Of a DNA stretch of 64,000 nucleotides, positions 1 to 11,714 are shown in pieces. The position numbers and the translations under genes were made by a program. Location: NCBI GenBank assembly GCA_964017065.1, contig OZ024787.1, forward strand, positions 10,775,666 to 10,839,665. The letters run 5' to 3'. The notes below the pieces were generated by a model that had not been told where the DNA came from, ran no database searches, and was given only the letters and a program-made list of their open reading frames with translations. Positions within the stretch are counted from its first letter, which is position 1. Each line of letters opens with the position of its first letter. Source of the DNA: Haliclona indistincta (taxonomy: Eukaryota > Porifera > Demospongiae > Haplosclerida > Chalinidae).

Positions 1-243
1 TAGCAGAACAAGTGAGCAAGATACTAGTGCGATCAACATGGATGAGAACATGGCTTATGGTCACATCAACCAGTCTACTGCAGTTAACAGAACAAGTGAG
101 CAAGATACTAGTGCAATCAGCATGGATGAGAACATGGCCTATGGTCACATGAACCAGTCTACTGCAGCTAACAGAACAAGTGAGCAAGATACTAGTGCAA
201 TCAGCATCGATGAGAACATAGCTTATGGTCACATCAATCAATG
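1..243 (+). CDS. Terminal docking-repeat exon, 5' end outside the window
   Basis: In-frame tandem repeats of 84 nt encode 28-residue units of the form DENMAYGHxNQSTAxNRTSEQ followed by DTSAIS; three YGH(I/M) motifs are visible and the frame stops at TGA 241-243. The same exon occurs complete at 10591-10814, 39373-39848 and 49379-49779, each time opening with an acidic DTLDLEYDY segment. In units 2 and 9 it follows a TM exon in matching phase (1), so it is read as the cytoplasmic end of a kinase-less receptor. YGHM fits YxxM, the PI3-kinase SH2 consensus; YGHI is a more general YxxI site. The leader, ectodomain and TM exons of this copy would lie upstream of the window. It could be an alternative last exon of unit 1, because the JM exon at 1963 has the same phase. 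The repeat is directly visible; the docking role is inference. Confidence 0.6.
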
Positions 244-1717
244 AGTCTACTGACCATGTTAAAACTAATTTCAATTTAATTTGCTTGTGGACAGATACTG
301 CTAAACATGTACAGTAATCAGCAACTTTGAAGAGTACTTTTATTTTTAAACTCGGTTATTATAGCTAGTATAATTACTTTCTTTGATATTTTAGTGCTGC
401 CGCAATGAACTTGCCGATCATTGTGCGTATTCAAAAATTACCTCACTTTAATTACTTACTAATCATTAGATGGGCTCATTATCTATTAGCTTGTAGCTAT
501 CATAATAATGGTATGTGTTACCACGCCCTTGGTGTTACCCTTTGCTATTTTTGCATAAACTCTTAAAAAGCTGTTACACTTGTCACTGATTTCTCTGAAT
601 CTCTAATCTTCATTGAGTAATAGGGCTATAATCATTAAAGTGCTAAAAATAAATACAATGTACTGTAATCCATGTATTTCATTATGCTGGTGTCAGGACG
701 GCATGACCATGTACCTTACTGTGAATACTCTTATGCAAGAAATGGAGCACGCTGAAGCACCTACATGCATTTTAACAGAGTTTGGACATTGTGTTGATTA
801 CATGCACCTTTGTACAAGCTGCATACAGTATGTAGTAGTGTTATAAGAACTCAGAAACTGTATACCTTGCAGCATAGATGATATTAATAATCATTGTGGC
901 CTAAATGCACACAAACACACATCCGACACCGTAATACGGAAGAGGTAGGGTTGTATTTACCGCAAGGGACATTCCCCAGTGTCAGTCTCCCAAGCACACA
1001 GGGTGACATCTCTCCATGGCCACCACAAGGAGAGGCAGCTGCCACCATAGGCAGGACAACACGAACAACCTAATCTCCCACACCACAAGTGGAGCCACTA
1101 CACATAAATCAAAGTAACGTGGATGAAAAGCCAGACTAAACTTGTCACGCCTATACCCTTTCATGACTGAAACGTTGTCAAAAGACAACAGTTCATTAGT
1201 ATTCATAATACTGATGATAATTTATGCTAATGATATTCAGGTGGCTTCATGATCAAGTAGCGTAAAACCACCTGCTTTGTCAGCACCGAGTCATATCCTT
1301 TATCTTTACAAGCTTCTGGTGTCGGCGCTTTGAAGATCAAAGCAAAAACCGAGTTAAGAACACTTTTTGAGAAAGGAACACCAGTATTGTGTGTGTATGA
1401 TCATATCTGTGTCCAGTGCTTGCTTGCACCTAGCCTCGTAACAGCCATGGGTTGCGGGATTTTCCCCATTTATAACCTGACTATAATAATTATGATAGGC
1501 ATTGTAGAATATTCTAGACAATTCCTTTCTGAATACTTTCTAGACCTTACTTGACAATTCTTGATTATTTATTCTACTTCTAGAAACTTCTATTAACTAT
1601 ACTCTTCTCGTTGTAATGGAAAATCAGTTACCAATTCAGTTCAATTTCACTGAGTTATCCGTTCTACGTCGAATACGAGCAACTACCCCTTGGCTCTATC
1701 TCAACAATTCTTAAGCA
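244..1717. other. Non-coding stretch without a supported gene
   Basis: Positions 244 to about 690 match the 3' flank of the other repeat exon (39849-40250) and are probably untranslated or intronic sequence. In the block at 39-43 kb this flank runs directly into the D1 exon of unit 8; here it diverges and about 1 kb of unrelated sequence follows, with no D1, D2, stalk or TM exon. Short open frames at 613-846, 982-1206 (minus) and 1330-1554 resemble nothing I recognise and lack repeat-family or domain motifs, so I do not call them genes. Confidence 0.5.
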
Positions 1718-1725
1718 CTAAACAG

Positions 1726-1954
1726 TAGTGTTGTACCTATACTGGTAACTGTATCTGTATAGGCGCCTATATTTGTACTATAGGCAAGGATCGGTTATAT
1801 CGGTTTAATCGGTTCTTCTTCCAAAACTGTAGCATTTCCACTTTTTCAGCTACAACCCTGTTTCTCTTTTCAAAAGCGATGTCTGCTTTAACAGAATCGC
1901 CTATACTATCGATATAGGACTGTATAGGCAAAATACTGTATAGGTACAACACTA
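1726..1954. mobile_element. hAT-type MITE at the unit 1 splice acceptor
   Basis: A 229-bp element with perfect 12-bp terminal inverted repeats, TAGTGTTGTACC and GGTACAACACTA, flanked by an 8-bp duplication CTAAACAG at 1718-1725 and 1955-1962. The equivalent empty site in unit 8 (41770-41777) has CTAAACAG once, directly before the JM exon. The 8-bp duplication and TAGTG ends fit the hAT superfamily. It has no coding capacity. A related copy lies at 38681-39060. Confidence 0.85.
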
Positions 1955-1962
1955 CTAAACAG

Positions 1963-3488
<1,526 letters not shown>

Positions 3489-4057
3489 CTATGATAACAC
3501 TGGGTCAATAGGAAATGTAGAACAGTGATCTTGTGATTAATTCCTACTATGGCAGAAATTGACTAATAAAACTACATGTACATGTACATGTACTTGTACA
3601 TGTACTGACTGCACGTTGCTACTGATTACGGCTAATCGCTATAATTTTATTATTATTATTATTATTATTATTATCAACAAGCAAAAAAAACACAACAAAA
3701 TACAGTAGGTAAAACATTACGAATTTATGAGATGACTTTAAGATAAAAATGATAGCATAAACCAGGATAAATATAGATAATGAGTCTAAATAAAGCTGCT
3801 TGACCTGAAGGTGACTTTTCAAAACACAAAGAACACAAAAGTAAACGAAGTACGGAAGTTACTCCATTCCACAGAGAGTGGGTGATTATTATTATTATTA
3901 TTGAGAACACACACCAACATAGGTGCATAATTATAATTATGAAGTTAGAATAGTCCGGAGCATTAGTTCAGTATCAGAAGTACCATGAATAATGTCAAGA
4001 TTCCTTTTCAAAAAGGCCGAACAACAGCAGCACAATATTTATCATCATCATGGTAGA
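3489..4057. other. 3' flank of unit 1 with short simple repeats
   Basis: To about 3640 this matches the 3' flank of unit 8 (43304-43447). It contains a TACATG-type repeat at about 3571-3605 and an ATT run at about 3648-3674, with a second short ATT run near 3889-3901. From about 3643 to 4050 the sequence is absent from the corresponding place in the second block and is probably inserted. No gene is supported. Confidence 0.5.
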
Positions 4058-4560
4058 TTCGTCACATTTCTATGCAGACGAACTTCAAAAATACCCAAAG
4101 CAGATTGCCTAGTAGCTTGAAGGTGAGATTTATACAGGATAGCAGTGCAGGTCCGAAGAAACTGCGCTGTTATGGCAAGCTACTCGCTGGCGTACTGACA
4201 TTGTAGACACGCCCGGTTTACAGCAGTTTTCCTGCTTCTTGCAATAGTAAGGCGTAGACCGTAGAGCGTCACCTCATGCACTAATGTGTGAAGGCATTGA
4301 TCATCCTCCATCGTGTGAATAAGATAACAATGCCTTCACACATATGAGGTGACGCTCTACGGTCTACGCTTTCATACTATTGGGTAAACTGCTGTAATCA
4401 CTCAAATAATCACACCATGTGGTTAGCACTGTTTGGCTTCTGATTGCATAACTAAAACAGTGATATTTGAATGCTGCATGCCATGTTCTGGTATAGCACT
4501 ATAGCTGCAGTTAATGTGTGTTGTTGAAGTATGTGTGGTTATTCTCGAGCACCACGTTAA
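4058..4560. repeat. Interspersed-repeat-derived DNA upstream of unit 2
   Basis: Shares blocks such as CAGATTGCCTAGTAGCTTGA, GCAGGTCCG, TGTAGACACGCCC and GGCTTCTGATTGCATAACTA with the repeat cluster at 30949-33823. Similar copies precede units 3 (about 11715-11990), 9 (about 44615-45000) and 10 (about 50690-50990). A MITE interrupts this copy at 4221-4394. Confidence 0.65.
4221..4394. mobile_element. 174-bp foldback MITE with TA duplication
   Basis: Termini CAGCAGTTTTCC and GGGTAAACTGCTG are inverted, and inner arms (GCGTAGACCGTAGAGCGTCA and its complement) extend the foldback. It is flanked by TA at 4219-4220 and 4395-4396. The empty site is visible in the unit 3 upstream copy (CGGTTTAATC near 11745). 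A TA duplication fits Tc1/mariner-type mobilisation. Confidence 0.8.
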
Positions 4561-4659
4561 AGACTGCCTCTTTACTGCATTCTGACCTAACTGCATCTTT
4601 GATTTACTTATTAAATCCCCACAGGAAATGTACATGTAAAACAACTGAGATTGGGTATA

Positions 4660-4784
4660 CTGTCAGTGACGTGTTACCCGCGTCATATTCCGCACAAATT
4701 AATGTTAAGCTGCGGAAACCATATCACACACTTATGTAAGTACTTACCAGCGGCATAATAAATTATCGTCGATGGTCCGCTATC
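4660..4784 (+). promoter_or_regulatory. Shared upstream block of type I receptors (unit 2 copy)
   Basis: About 120 nt before the unit 2 ATG are nearly identical in front of units 3, 5 and 10, and also in unit 9, where an insertion splits them. They contain TGACGTG at 4667-4673 and CGCGTCAT just downstream, which resemble bZIP/CRE-like sites, and a CTGCGGAAACC block. No TATA box is obvious. Conservation in five copies suggests a common promoter, but recent duplication alone could explain it. Confidence 0.45.
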
Positions 4785-6261
4785 ATGTCGGTCGGAATCT
4801 TTGCACTACTTTTCACTTGGCAAGCCATTGCTGTTAAAGGTAAAACGCTTGCGTACAGTACGTGTGCGTGATTGCAATAATCACTATCTCAGATGCGGCT
4901 GGTGGCTGTGCCAATGGGTTTATTCAGCTAGACATGCTCAGGACATTAGCACAGAAAATTCCTAATGGCAGAGAGTCGAACAGTAGACTTAACAATGAGC
5001 TGAGACTGATTTCTGACTGGAACTTCACCTGTAATGGCACCATCACTAGCTTCCTGATGGGAGCAGATATCAGGCATGTGGGGGCACGGTATCCTGCTGT
5101 ACAGATATGGAGAAGAACAGATCCTAGTTCACTATCCAGAGACTACTACCTTGAAAGTTTTGAGGTGATCAGACTGAATGCTGGATACTTCAGTCCAAGT
5201 GGAGTGCTTGAATATCACTTGAACAATCCCTTTAATTTCCAAGCTGGAGATATTTTTGGTGTCTACCAACCAGAAGAGAGTAGCAGTGTAGTACGAATAT
5301 ACTACAATGACAGTGATAGTACTGCACCAGTTGCTTACAAATTAAGTACAGATGCTATAGGCTCAACTTACAACATCGATACAGAATTGACAAGAGAATT
5401 TCAACAGTTCCTTCTTATATCACCTGTTACTGCAGGTAAGTGGGCTATCAAGAATAAAATTTTATCTGAATTTTTATCTCTATAGATTCTTCATGTACTA
5501 ATGGATTTGTCAGTTATGAGACATTGAAAAATAAAGCCTATGACGTTAATATTTTCGACGAACTGCCCCGTCGTGTTCAACATAGAATATTTCCTGACAT
5601 CAACTTCACTTGTAGTGGAAACCTCACAAAATGCATGGATTGTTGGCGGAACTGTCGGAATTAATATCGGAGGAGAGGTTCAGATATGGAGGAGAAACAA
5701 TGGTAGTGAGAATGACTATACTAAAGTAGGCTTCAGTATTCTCGAAGCAACCGATCCAGACAATGATCATGTGTATGAGTACATTCCTGACCCTCCACTA
5801 GAGTTCCAGGAGGGAGACATACTGGGAGTGTACCAACAAAGAGGTAATATGATCGTGTTTTATCAGGATACAACTGGACCAGCAAATTATCGTCGTCGTG
5901 GTATTGTAGATGTAGTCCCACCAGCACCAGCAACACTGAATGAACCTACTCTGGTGGTATCAGAGTATGACTACCCTCTAGTAACCGTAGAGATCGGTGA
6001 GTATAATTTATATACTGTCTTGTATTTTTAGTGTAAGTTCACATGTGTAGTTGGCAGTGCTCCAACAAGCAGCAATCAAGTTGAACCTTCTGATACTACC
6101 TATAGCATGTTCACAAGTGCAAGTGTTGTACATTATTCGTCAAAATACTTTGGTTCGTTTTTATTGCATTGCCGGTTGTACAACATGCATGCATGCACAT
6201 GCAGCTTCATCATGTTATGTACTGCAGTTTGCAAGTTGGTTGTCATAGTCAATGGTTCATG

Positions 6262-6496
6262 CTTGATAGTGTGGTTAGCACGGTTGATATAGTGTGGTTG
6301 GCTTCTCTGTATTCACGTGAGTCTGATAGCACATGCTCTAATTCTTGTGCGTTATCACAAACAAGCTGTGTTTACTTTGGTGCAGTGGCTTTGCAAGATT
6401 GCTTCCAACAGAAGCAGTTTGCTAATAGCTAATACAGAGAAGCCATGTATGGCTAAGGCTCACCACACTATATCAACTGTGCTAACCACACTATCA
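6262..6496. mobile_element. Foldback element in the unit 2 stalk-TM intron
   Basis: Inverted arms: GATAGTGTGGTTAGCAC near 6265 and GTGCTAACCACACTATC near 6478, with GGCTTCTCTGTAT/ATACAGAGAAGCC inside. The equivalent element in unit 9 lies at about 47905-48195. It sits between the short stalk exon and the TM exon and explains why this intron is longer than in units 3, 5 and 10. No coding capacity. Confidence 0.65.
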
Positions 6497-6970
6497 GCAA
6501 ACTGCAGTATTGTTTCTCTTATTAGCTACAGCTACTGAAGAGATAGCATTGATCGTCACTAATACGTTGGCTCACTCATCCTCCCTTTCTCCATCACCAA
6601 GCAGTGATCCAGTAATACCAGCAAATTCAACTGACCGAAGCACACCTATTATTGCTGGTGCCGTGGCTGTGTTTCTTCTTGCTCTCATAATCGCCATAAT
6701 TGTATTGATTCTGAGTGTTTGCTATGCTTGCCGGAGAAGAAGTCATAAGATACCTGATTTGAGTCAATCCAAAATAGCAAAACAACAAACCGGCCCATTC
6801 GACAACCCCGTCTTTGGAGGTATGTATATTATTATTATGTGCTAATTCTTTTTTAGTTACGGCAATAGTGCATTACTTTTTTACACATAATACACGTCTT
6901 TAGAAAACAGACAGTGGATAATATTTACATAATATTTTACATACTTTTTATGCCGAGTTGCGAGATAATA

Positions 6971-7247
6971 TTTGCAGCATAGTTATTCACTCATGCACAT
7001 CATTGCCTAATTTACAATGCAACTACAGTTGTTTGCGAAGATCTTGCATAACGAAAGCGAAAGCGGAAGTGTGACGCTGGCCAATCAAATTCACTACTCG
7101 TAACGTGTACAGCTTCAGTTAGTCACGCTTACGTGCGTTTGATTGGCCAACGTCGTACTTCTGCTTTCGCTTCCGTCAAGATCTTCGCAAACAACTGTAG
7201 TTGCATTGGCAATGATGTGCATGAGTGAATAACTATGCTGCAAATAT
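6971..7247. mobile_element. Foldback MITE, first of two copies
   Basis: Arms of about 110 nt (about 6971-7090 and 7137-7247) are inverted copies, including ACAGTTGTTTGCGAAGATCT with its complement and TTGATTGGCC with GGCCAATCAA. The same element lies at about 48624-48910 in the matching intron of unit 9, so it predates the block duplication. No coding capacity. Confidence 0.75.
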
Positions 7248-7488
7248 TATACCACTGTACGTCTGTTATGCTGGTTTTCTGTAGACATAATGTGTAAATA
7301 AGTACTGTATCACTCTCACGTACCTACATCACATGCCACATACCGTAAATTGGAAAAATTTCTTTGTTAAAATATTTTCGTGAGTAGGATCCAGGGGGGG
7401 TACGACAAGCTAATTTATTCTGACCATAGATAGTACACATAACGGGATTGGTGACTCCCGTAAATTATCACTGTTTTTACGGCACGTC

Positions 7489-7848
7489 CTAGTCTAGCAG
7501 CTAACCCTCCCGCCTACTGATAATTGGATGGACGGCGGAGAGGGTCTAGCAAACATTGCCATTCATAGTTTTCAACTGACCAATCAGATTCGTAATGAAT
7601 ATCATTTTCTTCCAGGAAGAAAATGATATTCATTCTTCGTGGCTTTGTTATTATTATGAATATGATTAAACATGCAGCTGAACTAGAAGCAGTGCATGTA
7701 TACACGCGGTTGGAGGCAACGCCCAGCTAATCGTAACGCGGTTTACTTCATTATTATTCATTAAAAATCAATGAATGGCAATGTTTGCTAGACCCTCTCC
7801 GCCGTCCATCCAATTATCAGTAGGCGGGAGGGTTAGCTGCTAGACTAG
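7489..7848. mobile_element. 360-bp MITE nested in the composite transposon
   Basis: Arms of about 80 nt start CTAGTCTAGCAGCTAACCCT and end with the complement, ...AGCTGCTAGACTAG. GCACGTC is repeated on both sides (7482-7488 and 7849-7855). The unpaired middle (about 7570-7770) has no long frame of interest. Confidence 0.75.
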
Positions 7849-9702
7849 GCACGTCCGCGTTACAGCGCGCCGCGTTTGCGCCTGCATATTAAGTAGAATA
7901 GCTATGGCGTACAAATGCAGTTCCTGTTCGTGTAAAAGAGACACAAACTCAGCGGCAAGGTACATGATACTAAGATACTGCTGTAATTGTATCTCTTTAA
8001 TATAGTTCTACTGACTGTTGTTGAAGCGGTCATCAGCGGCGAGAAGTCTAAGATACCCAGCAGAACTGCTACTGAGTATCACTCTTGCTATTACACAACA
8101 CAGTACATACAACTCTATGCATAGTTAAAGTTGAATAATAAGAAAGTAAATTTGAAAGAATCATCAGCAACTGGTCTAGTCTGCATGCTGTACTAGTACC
8201 ACTGATGATCGAGCTAGCTAACTCAGTACAACATGGTCAACTAGTTGACTAAGGTATAGTCGTAAAATAGCTTGAATTATACAAAGTTGGTTCTGGTTTA
8301 CTGCTGTGTGTGGTGAGTGAGAGCTGTTGGCTGCTGTGAGTGAGGGTTGGCTGTTAGTATTGAAACAGCCAGCTGAAGTGACTTTGACTTTTGGTACTTT
8401 TCAACTGCCTTCTTCCCATTGTCTAAAAATAGCAACAATTATATCTTCATGTGAACCCTCTGATCTTTATTTCAGAGCTACGCAAGACATTTGACGGCAT
8501 AATATAGACCTATCACTAGTATTTGGTTCAAAAATATATTGACTAAAATTATTTGCTTCACCAAAATAGGTACAGGAAATCTGCAACTAAATCAATCATT
8601 TTCCTACATTGATTACTTTATTTTTTAACAAAAAATTCAAGCACAAAGAAGAAAAGTGGCTAAAGGCATACAACAACTCCTTCTCTGTCATTTTTTTCTA
8701 TTCAGTTGTAGAAAGCTTATGTTTGTGAGTGTATATAGGTACAGAAAATTCTGCACTGAAGAGACGCACATTCCATGTCGATCAAACCCGAGATTTGTGT
8801 ATGATAATAACAGTTTGGTTAGATAAAACAACTATCTTTAGTTAGACCACTTCTCAATCTGTAAATTTACACTGTGTAATACAGCCTACCTTCTACAAGC
8901 ACTTGTAAGTAGTCTTGTTTTTACAGCTGACTAGCCATTCCTTGCCGTTGTCAGCTGCAACCATGCGGCCAAATATTGTAACGCGGATGCGCCGCGCAGA
9001 ATTGTATTACGTGAATTGTAGTCACCAATCCCGTTATGTGTACTATCTATGTTCTGAGTGACAAAACTTCTGACGTATTGCTGACATACGACACGCCCAC
9101 TAACGAATGGAATGTATGCAGGATAGTTTAAACAGTTTGCCATCGCGCTATAGTACATGATATCGAGCTCAAGTGTGCATTGTTTACACTCCAGATCAAG
9201 GCAAGTAATATTCCAGAACAATCTACTGAAAATAGCTGAAACAAGTTTCTACTGTTACAGTGATTGGACAACATTTGTGCGTATTGCAGCCAGAGTTTGT
9301 GCGCCACAGTCGCAATTTCTTTACATTATTAACTGCATGATGCTCAAGAATGGTAGCGATGCTGTTTTGATCACGTTGGTGCTTTCTTGGGTGAATAGTT
9401 TTGCCAACCAATTCTCCATCTTCATCTCTCTATACTGCAAAAACTAAAAGAGGTAAGGGTGGGGTAAGGTAGCTTAAACGAAAGCTCTTGGGTAGTAGTA
9501 TCCATTCCGCAACACACTTACCGTTGAAATTGTCCTCTAAAGACGAAGCTGACCAGGAAAGTCGCAATGTATTTCGATTTGGGATATACTAAGTTCACCC
9601 AACCTGAGGTGCGGATGTGTGACGTCACGGGCAGGAAGCACGTGACATGCCCGCGCATGTGTATTATCACTATAAAGCCTAGTTCCAATGTCAAGTTGGC
9701 AA

Positions 9703-9797
9703 CAGGTCTCGGTGGCTCAATGGGTAGGTGTTGTGCATAGCAGCATGGTGTTGTGCATAGCAGCATGGTGTGCTAGGGTTCAATCCCTGGTAAATGC
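9703..9797 (+). repeat. tRNA-derived SINE head with internal duplication
   Basis: The segment has a pol III A-box-like TGGCTCAATGGGTAGG and a B-box-like GGTTCAATCCC, with GGTGTTGTGCATAGCAGCAT present twice in tandem between them. The spacing is too long for a functional tRNA and no acceptor stem closes, so it is read as a SINE head. A T-run follows near 9803-9811. Confidence 0.6.
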
Positions 9798-9904
9798 TAC
9801 TTTCTTTGGTTCTTTTTTTTTCACTAAAAAAACTGTTAGGCAGAGACTAGCGCTCTTACCACGGGTTTGCGCTGTTAGCTCCGTAGGACGACCCTCCCGA
9901 CGAT

Positions 9905-10045
9905 CCTTAGTTAGTTAGGAAGACACTCCTTAGTTAGGAAGACACTCCTTAGTTAGGAAGACACTCCTTAGTTAGGAAGACACTCCCGACGATCCTTAGT
10001 TAGGAAGACCCTCCCGACGATCCTTAGTTAGTTAGGAAGACCCTC
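9905..10045. repeat. Minisatellite of about 20 bp
   Basis: Repeated units of the form CCTTAGTTAGGAAGACACTC, with variants CCTTAGTTAGGAAGACCCTC and CCCGACGATCCTTAGTTAGG. It lies in the loop of the 9570-10192 inverted repeat inside the composite transposon. Confidence 0.7.
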
Positions 10046-10590
10046 CTGGCTTTTCGCAGTTAGGCGAAGTGTTTTAAGGTCTTGGGTTTAGGATTTAGTT
10101 TTGTTTAGCACGTGAATACCATAGCAACGAGCGTGACGTAACACATCCGCACTTCAGATTGGGTGAACTTAGTCCATCCCATTTCGATTTACCCTACGAG
10201 CAGTAACGTCAGCATTACGTCAGAATAAATTAGCTTGTCGTACCCCCCTGAGTAGGATCAACCATGAAAATCGAATGCACGAAAATTGTTTACAACGAAA
10301 ATTTGTAAATACTTTTATGCCGAGTTGCGAGTTGTATGCTGGAAGTAGTTTATGCTCAAGAGCTAGCTACAGCTGAAATACTGTCTGTCTGGAGTTACCT
10401 TTTAGCCAGCGACGGCGAGTGACTTACTTCTTTGGTGTCAGAAACATCTCCAACAATATTTTCGAAGGCAGGTCAATTCCACAAAATAATTTATTTTAAC
10501 ATGAAAATTTATTACAAGATAATTTGTTACACAACAATTTCCCGATTTATGGTGATTCTGCTAATACTATACAAATTTTATGTTTCCCAG

Positions 10591-10814
10591 TAGCTCATGA
10601 GGATACACTTGATCTGGAATATGACTATGCAAGGAATTTAAGTTCTGCTACATGTACTGACAGAAAAACACAAGATATTGATCTTTCTAATATGAATGAG
10701 AACATGGCTTATGGTCACATGAACCAGTCTACTGCAGCTAACAGAACAAGTGAGCAAGATACTAGTGCAATCAGCATGGATGAGAACATGGCTTATGGTC
10801 ACATCAATCAATGA
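10591..10814 (+). repeat. Docking-repeat exon of unit 2
   Basis: Last exon of unit 2. The acceptor is TTTCCCAG before 10591; phase 1 joins the G that ends the TM exon to give VAHEDTLDLEYDYARN. Two YGH motifs (one M, one I) follow in the 84-nt repeat register, ending GHINQ and TGA at 10812-10814. It is the shortest of the four copies (2 motifs, against 4 in unit 9 and 5 positions at 39373-39848), so repeat number varies between paralogues. Confidence 0.7.
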
Positions 10815-11218
10815 GTCTACTGATCAAGTTAAAACTAATACTCAATTTAGCTTATGGACAGATACTGCTGCACAGTAATCAATTATTTTGTACAGTACTT
10901 TTATTTTTATAACACAACAATTAAACTCAGTAATGTTATTGTAGCCATAATTACCTTCTTTGATATTATTTTAGTGCTGCAATGAACTTGCCGATGTTCC
11001 GTCACTTAGAAACATCTTAAACTCTCCACCCTTTACAAGATTCACCATAGTCGATTCTATTTCCCTCAGTCGTCATTGACCTAAAAAAATTTATTTTCAA
11101 CCTTCTACAACAAATTTCAGTATAATTATGAGATCATAAAATCAATATGCCTCATTGTTTGTGCGATAGTTTTACTATCTGCAGTGCCGATGATTTGCCA
11201 TGTTCTGTGATTTTACAG

Positions 11219-11710
11219 GATTGTAGGTCATCTCGGCTCAGGACAGTTTGGTAATGTAGAGAAGGGGGTGTGGTGCACTGCCAGAGGCACTATAGTCGTT
11301 GCTGTCAAGACTCTAAAAACAGGATCATCTGAGGAGGAGATGGTCTTTTTCCTACAGGAAGCAGCCATCATGGGCCATTTCAACCATCCTAATGTTGTCA
11401 AGCTACATGGAGTGGTCACTGTCGGAGAACCGGTGAGTGCATACAGAATTCATAGACGTGACATGTGTTGAATAATGTTGTTTAGACAATTATTGTATTA
11501 GAATTCATGAAAACAGGAGACTTGAGAAAACATTTGCAATTTCTAAAACCGAAGTGAGTGCAATTTTGTTGTTTAAACACAAACTGGATGATTTCATCTT
11601 CAAACAGTCCAGGAGAGCTGGCTCCATCATCACTACCTCAACAGCTGCTGGGGTACTGTCGTCAGATTGCCTCAGGTATATGGAGTACCTGTCCAAGAAG
11701 AGCTTTGTAG
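11219..11710 (+). pseudogene. Orphan kinase fragment behind unit 2, cut before HRD
   Basis: K1 11219-11432 ([24 protein letters not shown]), K2 11486-11553 (IIVLEFMKTGDLRKH, one codon longer than in other units) and a K3 start at 11608. K3 has a 2-bp insertion (GGTATATGGAG instead of GGTATGGAG) and ends at AGCTTTGTA near 11710, just before the HRD loop, where repeat-derived sequence begins. K4-K7 are missing, so no active kinase can be made. The stop in the upstream repeat exon would in any case end translation before K1. The unit 9 copy (50193-50692) has the same breakpoint. Confidence 0.75.
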
Positions 11711-11714
11711 ACAA

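Larger units (their letters stand above)
7392..10250. mobile_element. 2.86-kb composite non-autonomous transposon
   Basis: Terminal inverted repeats begin CAGGGGGGGTACGACAAGCT at 7392 and end as the complement of that sequence at 10250 (six instead of seven G/C in the run). Outside them, AGTAGGATC is duplicated at 7383-7391 and 10251-10259. In unit 9 the empty site is intact near 49040 with AGTAGGATC once. No transposase frame is visible. The interior holds a nested MITE, further inverted segments (7425-7456 against 9018-9050; about 9570-9630 against 10131-10192), a tRNA-derived SINE and a minisatellite. A 9-bp duplication fits Mutator-like or similar elements; the superfamily is uncertain. 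Confidence 0.85.
4785..10814 (+). pseudogene. Unit 2: kinase-less receptor with docking-repeat tail, frameshifted in D2
   Basis: Exons: leader 4785-4839; D1 4893-5435; D2 5486-5996; stalk 6051-6152; TM 6526-6819; repeat exon 10591-10814 with stop. The leader is hydrophobic and ends ..LLFTWQAIAVKG. D1 and D2 carry NFTC and VQIWRR. The TM exon has a long Ile/Val/Leu helix, then CRRRSHK and an NPVF motif. The last exon gives DLEYDYARN and two YGH(M/I) units before TGA, so no kinase is translated. D2 has a 4-bp insertion in CACAAAATGCATGG (5627-5637; other copies lack TGCA), which shifts the frame to a stop at 5662-5664. The intron before the last exon is swollen by a 2.86-kb transposon. Its twin, unit 9, is broken at a different place. 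Either both died independently or one or both indels are sequencing errors. Confidence 0.7.

Noticed and set aside
1..243. CRISPR-like or satellite array
   Set aside because: The repeats are contiguous coding units without spacers, in frame, and present in spliced context in other units.
9703..9797. Functional tRNA gene
   Set aside because: A and B boxes are too far apart, a 20-bp duplication interrupts the body, and no acceptor stem is formed.
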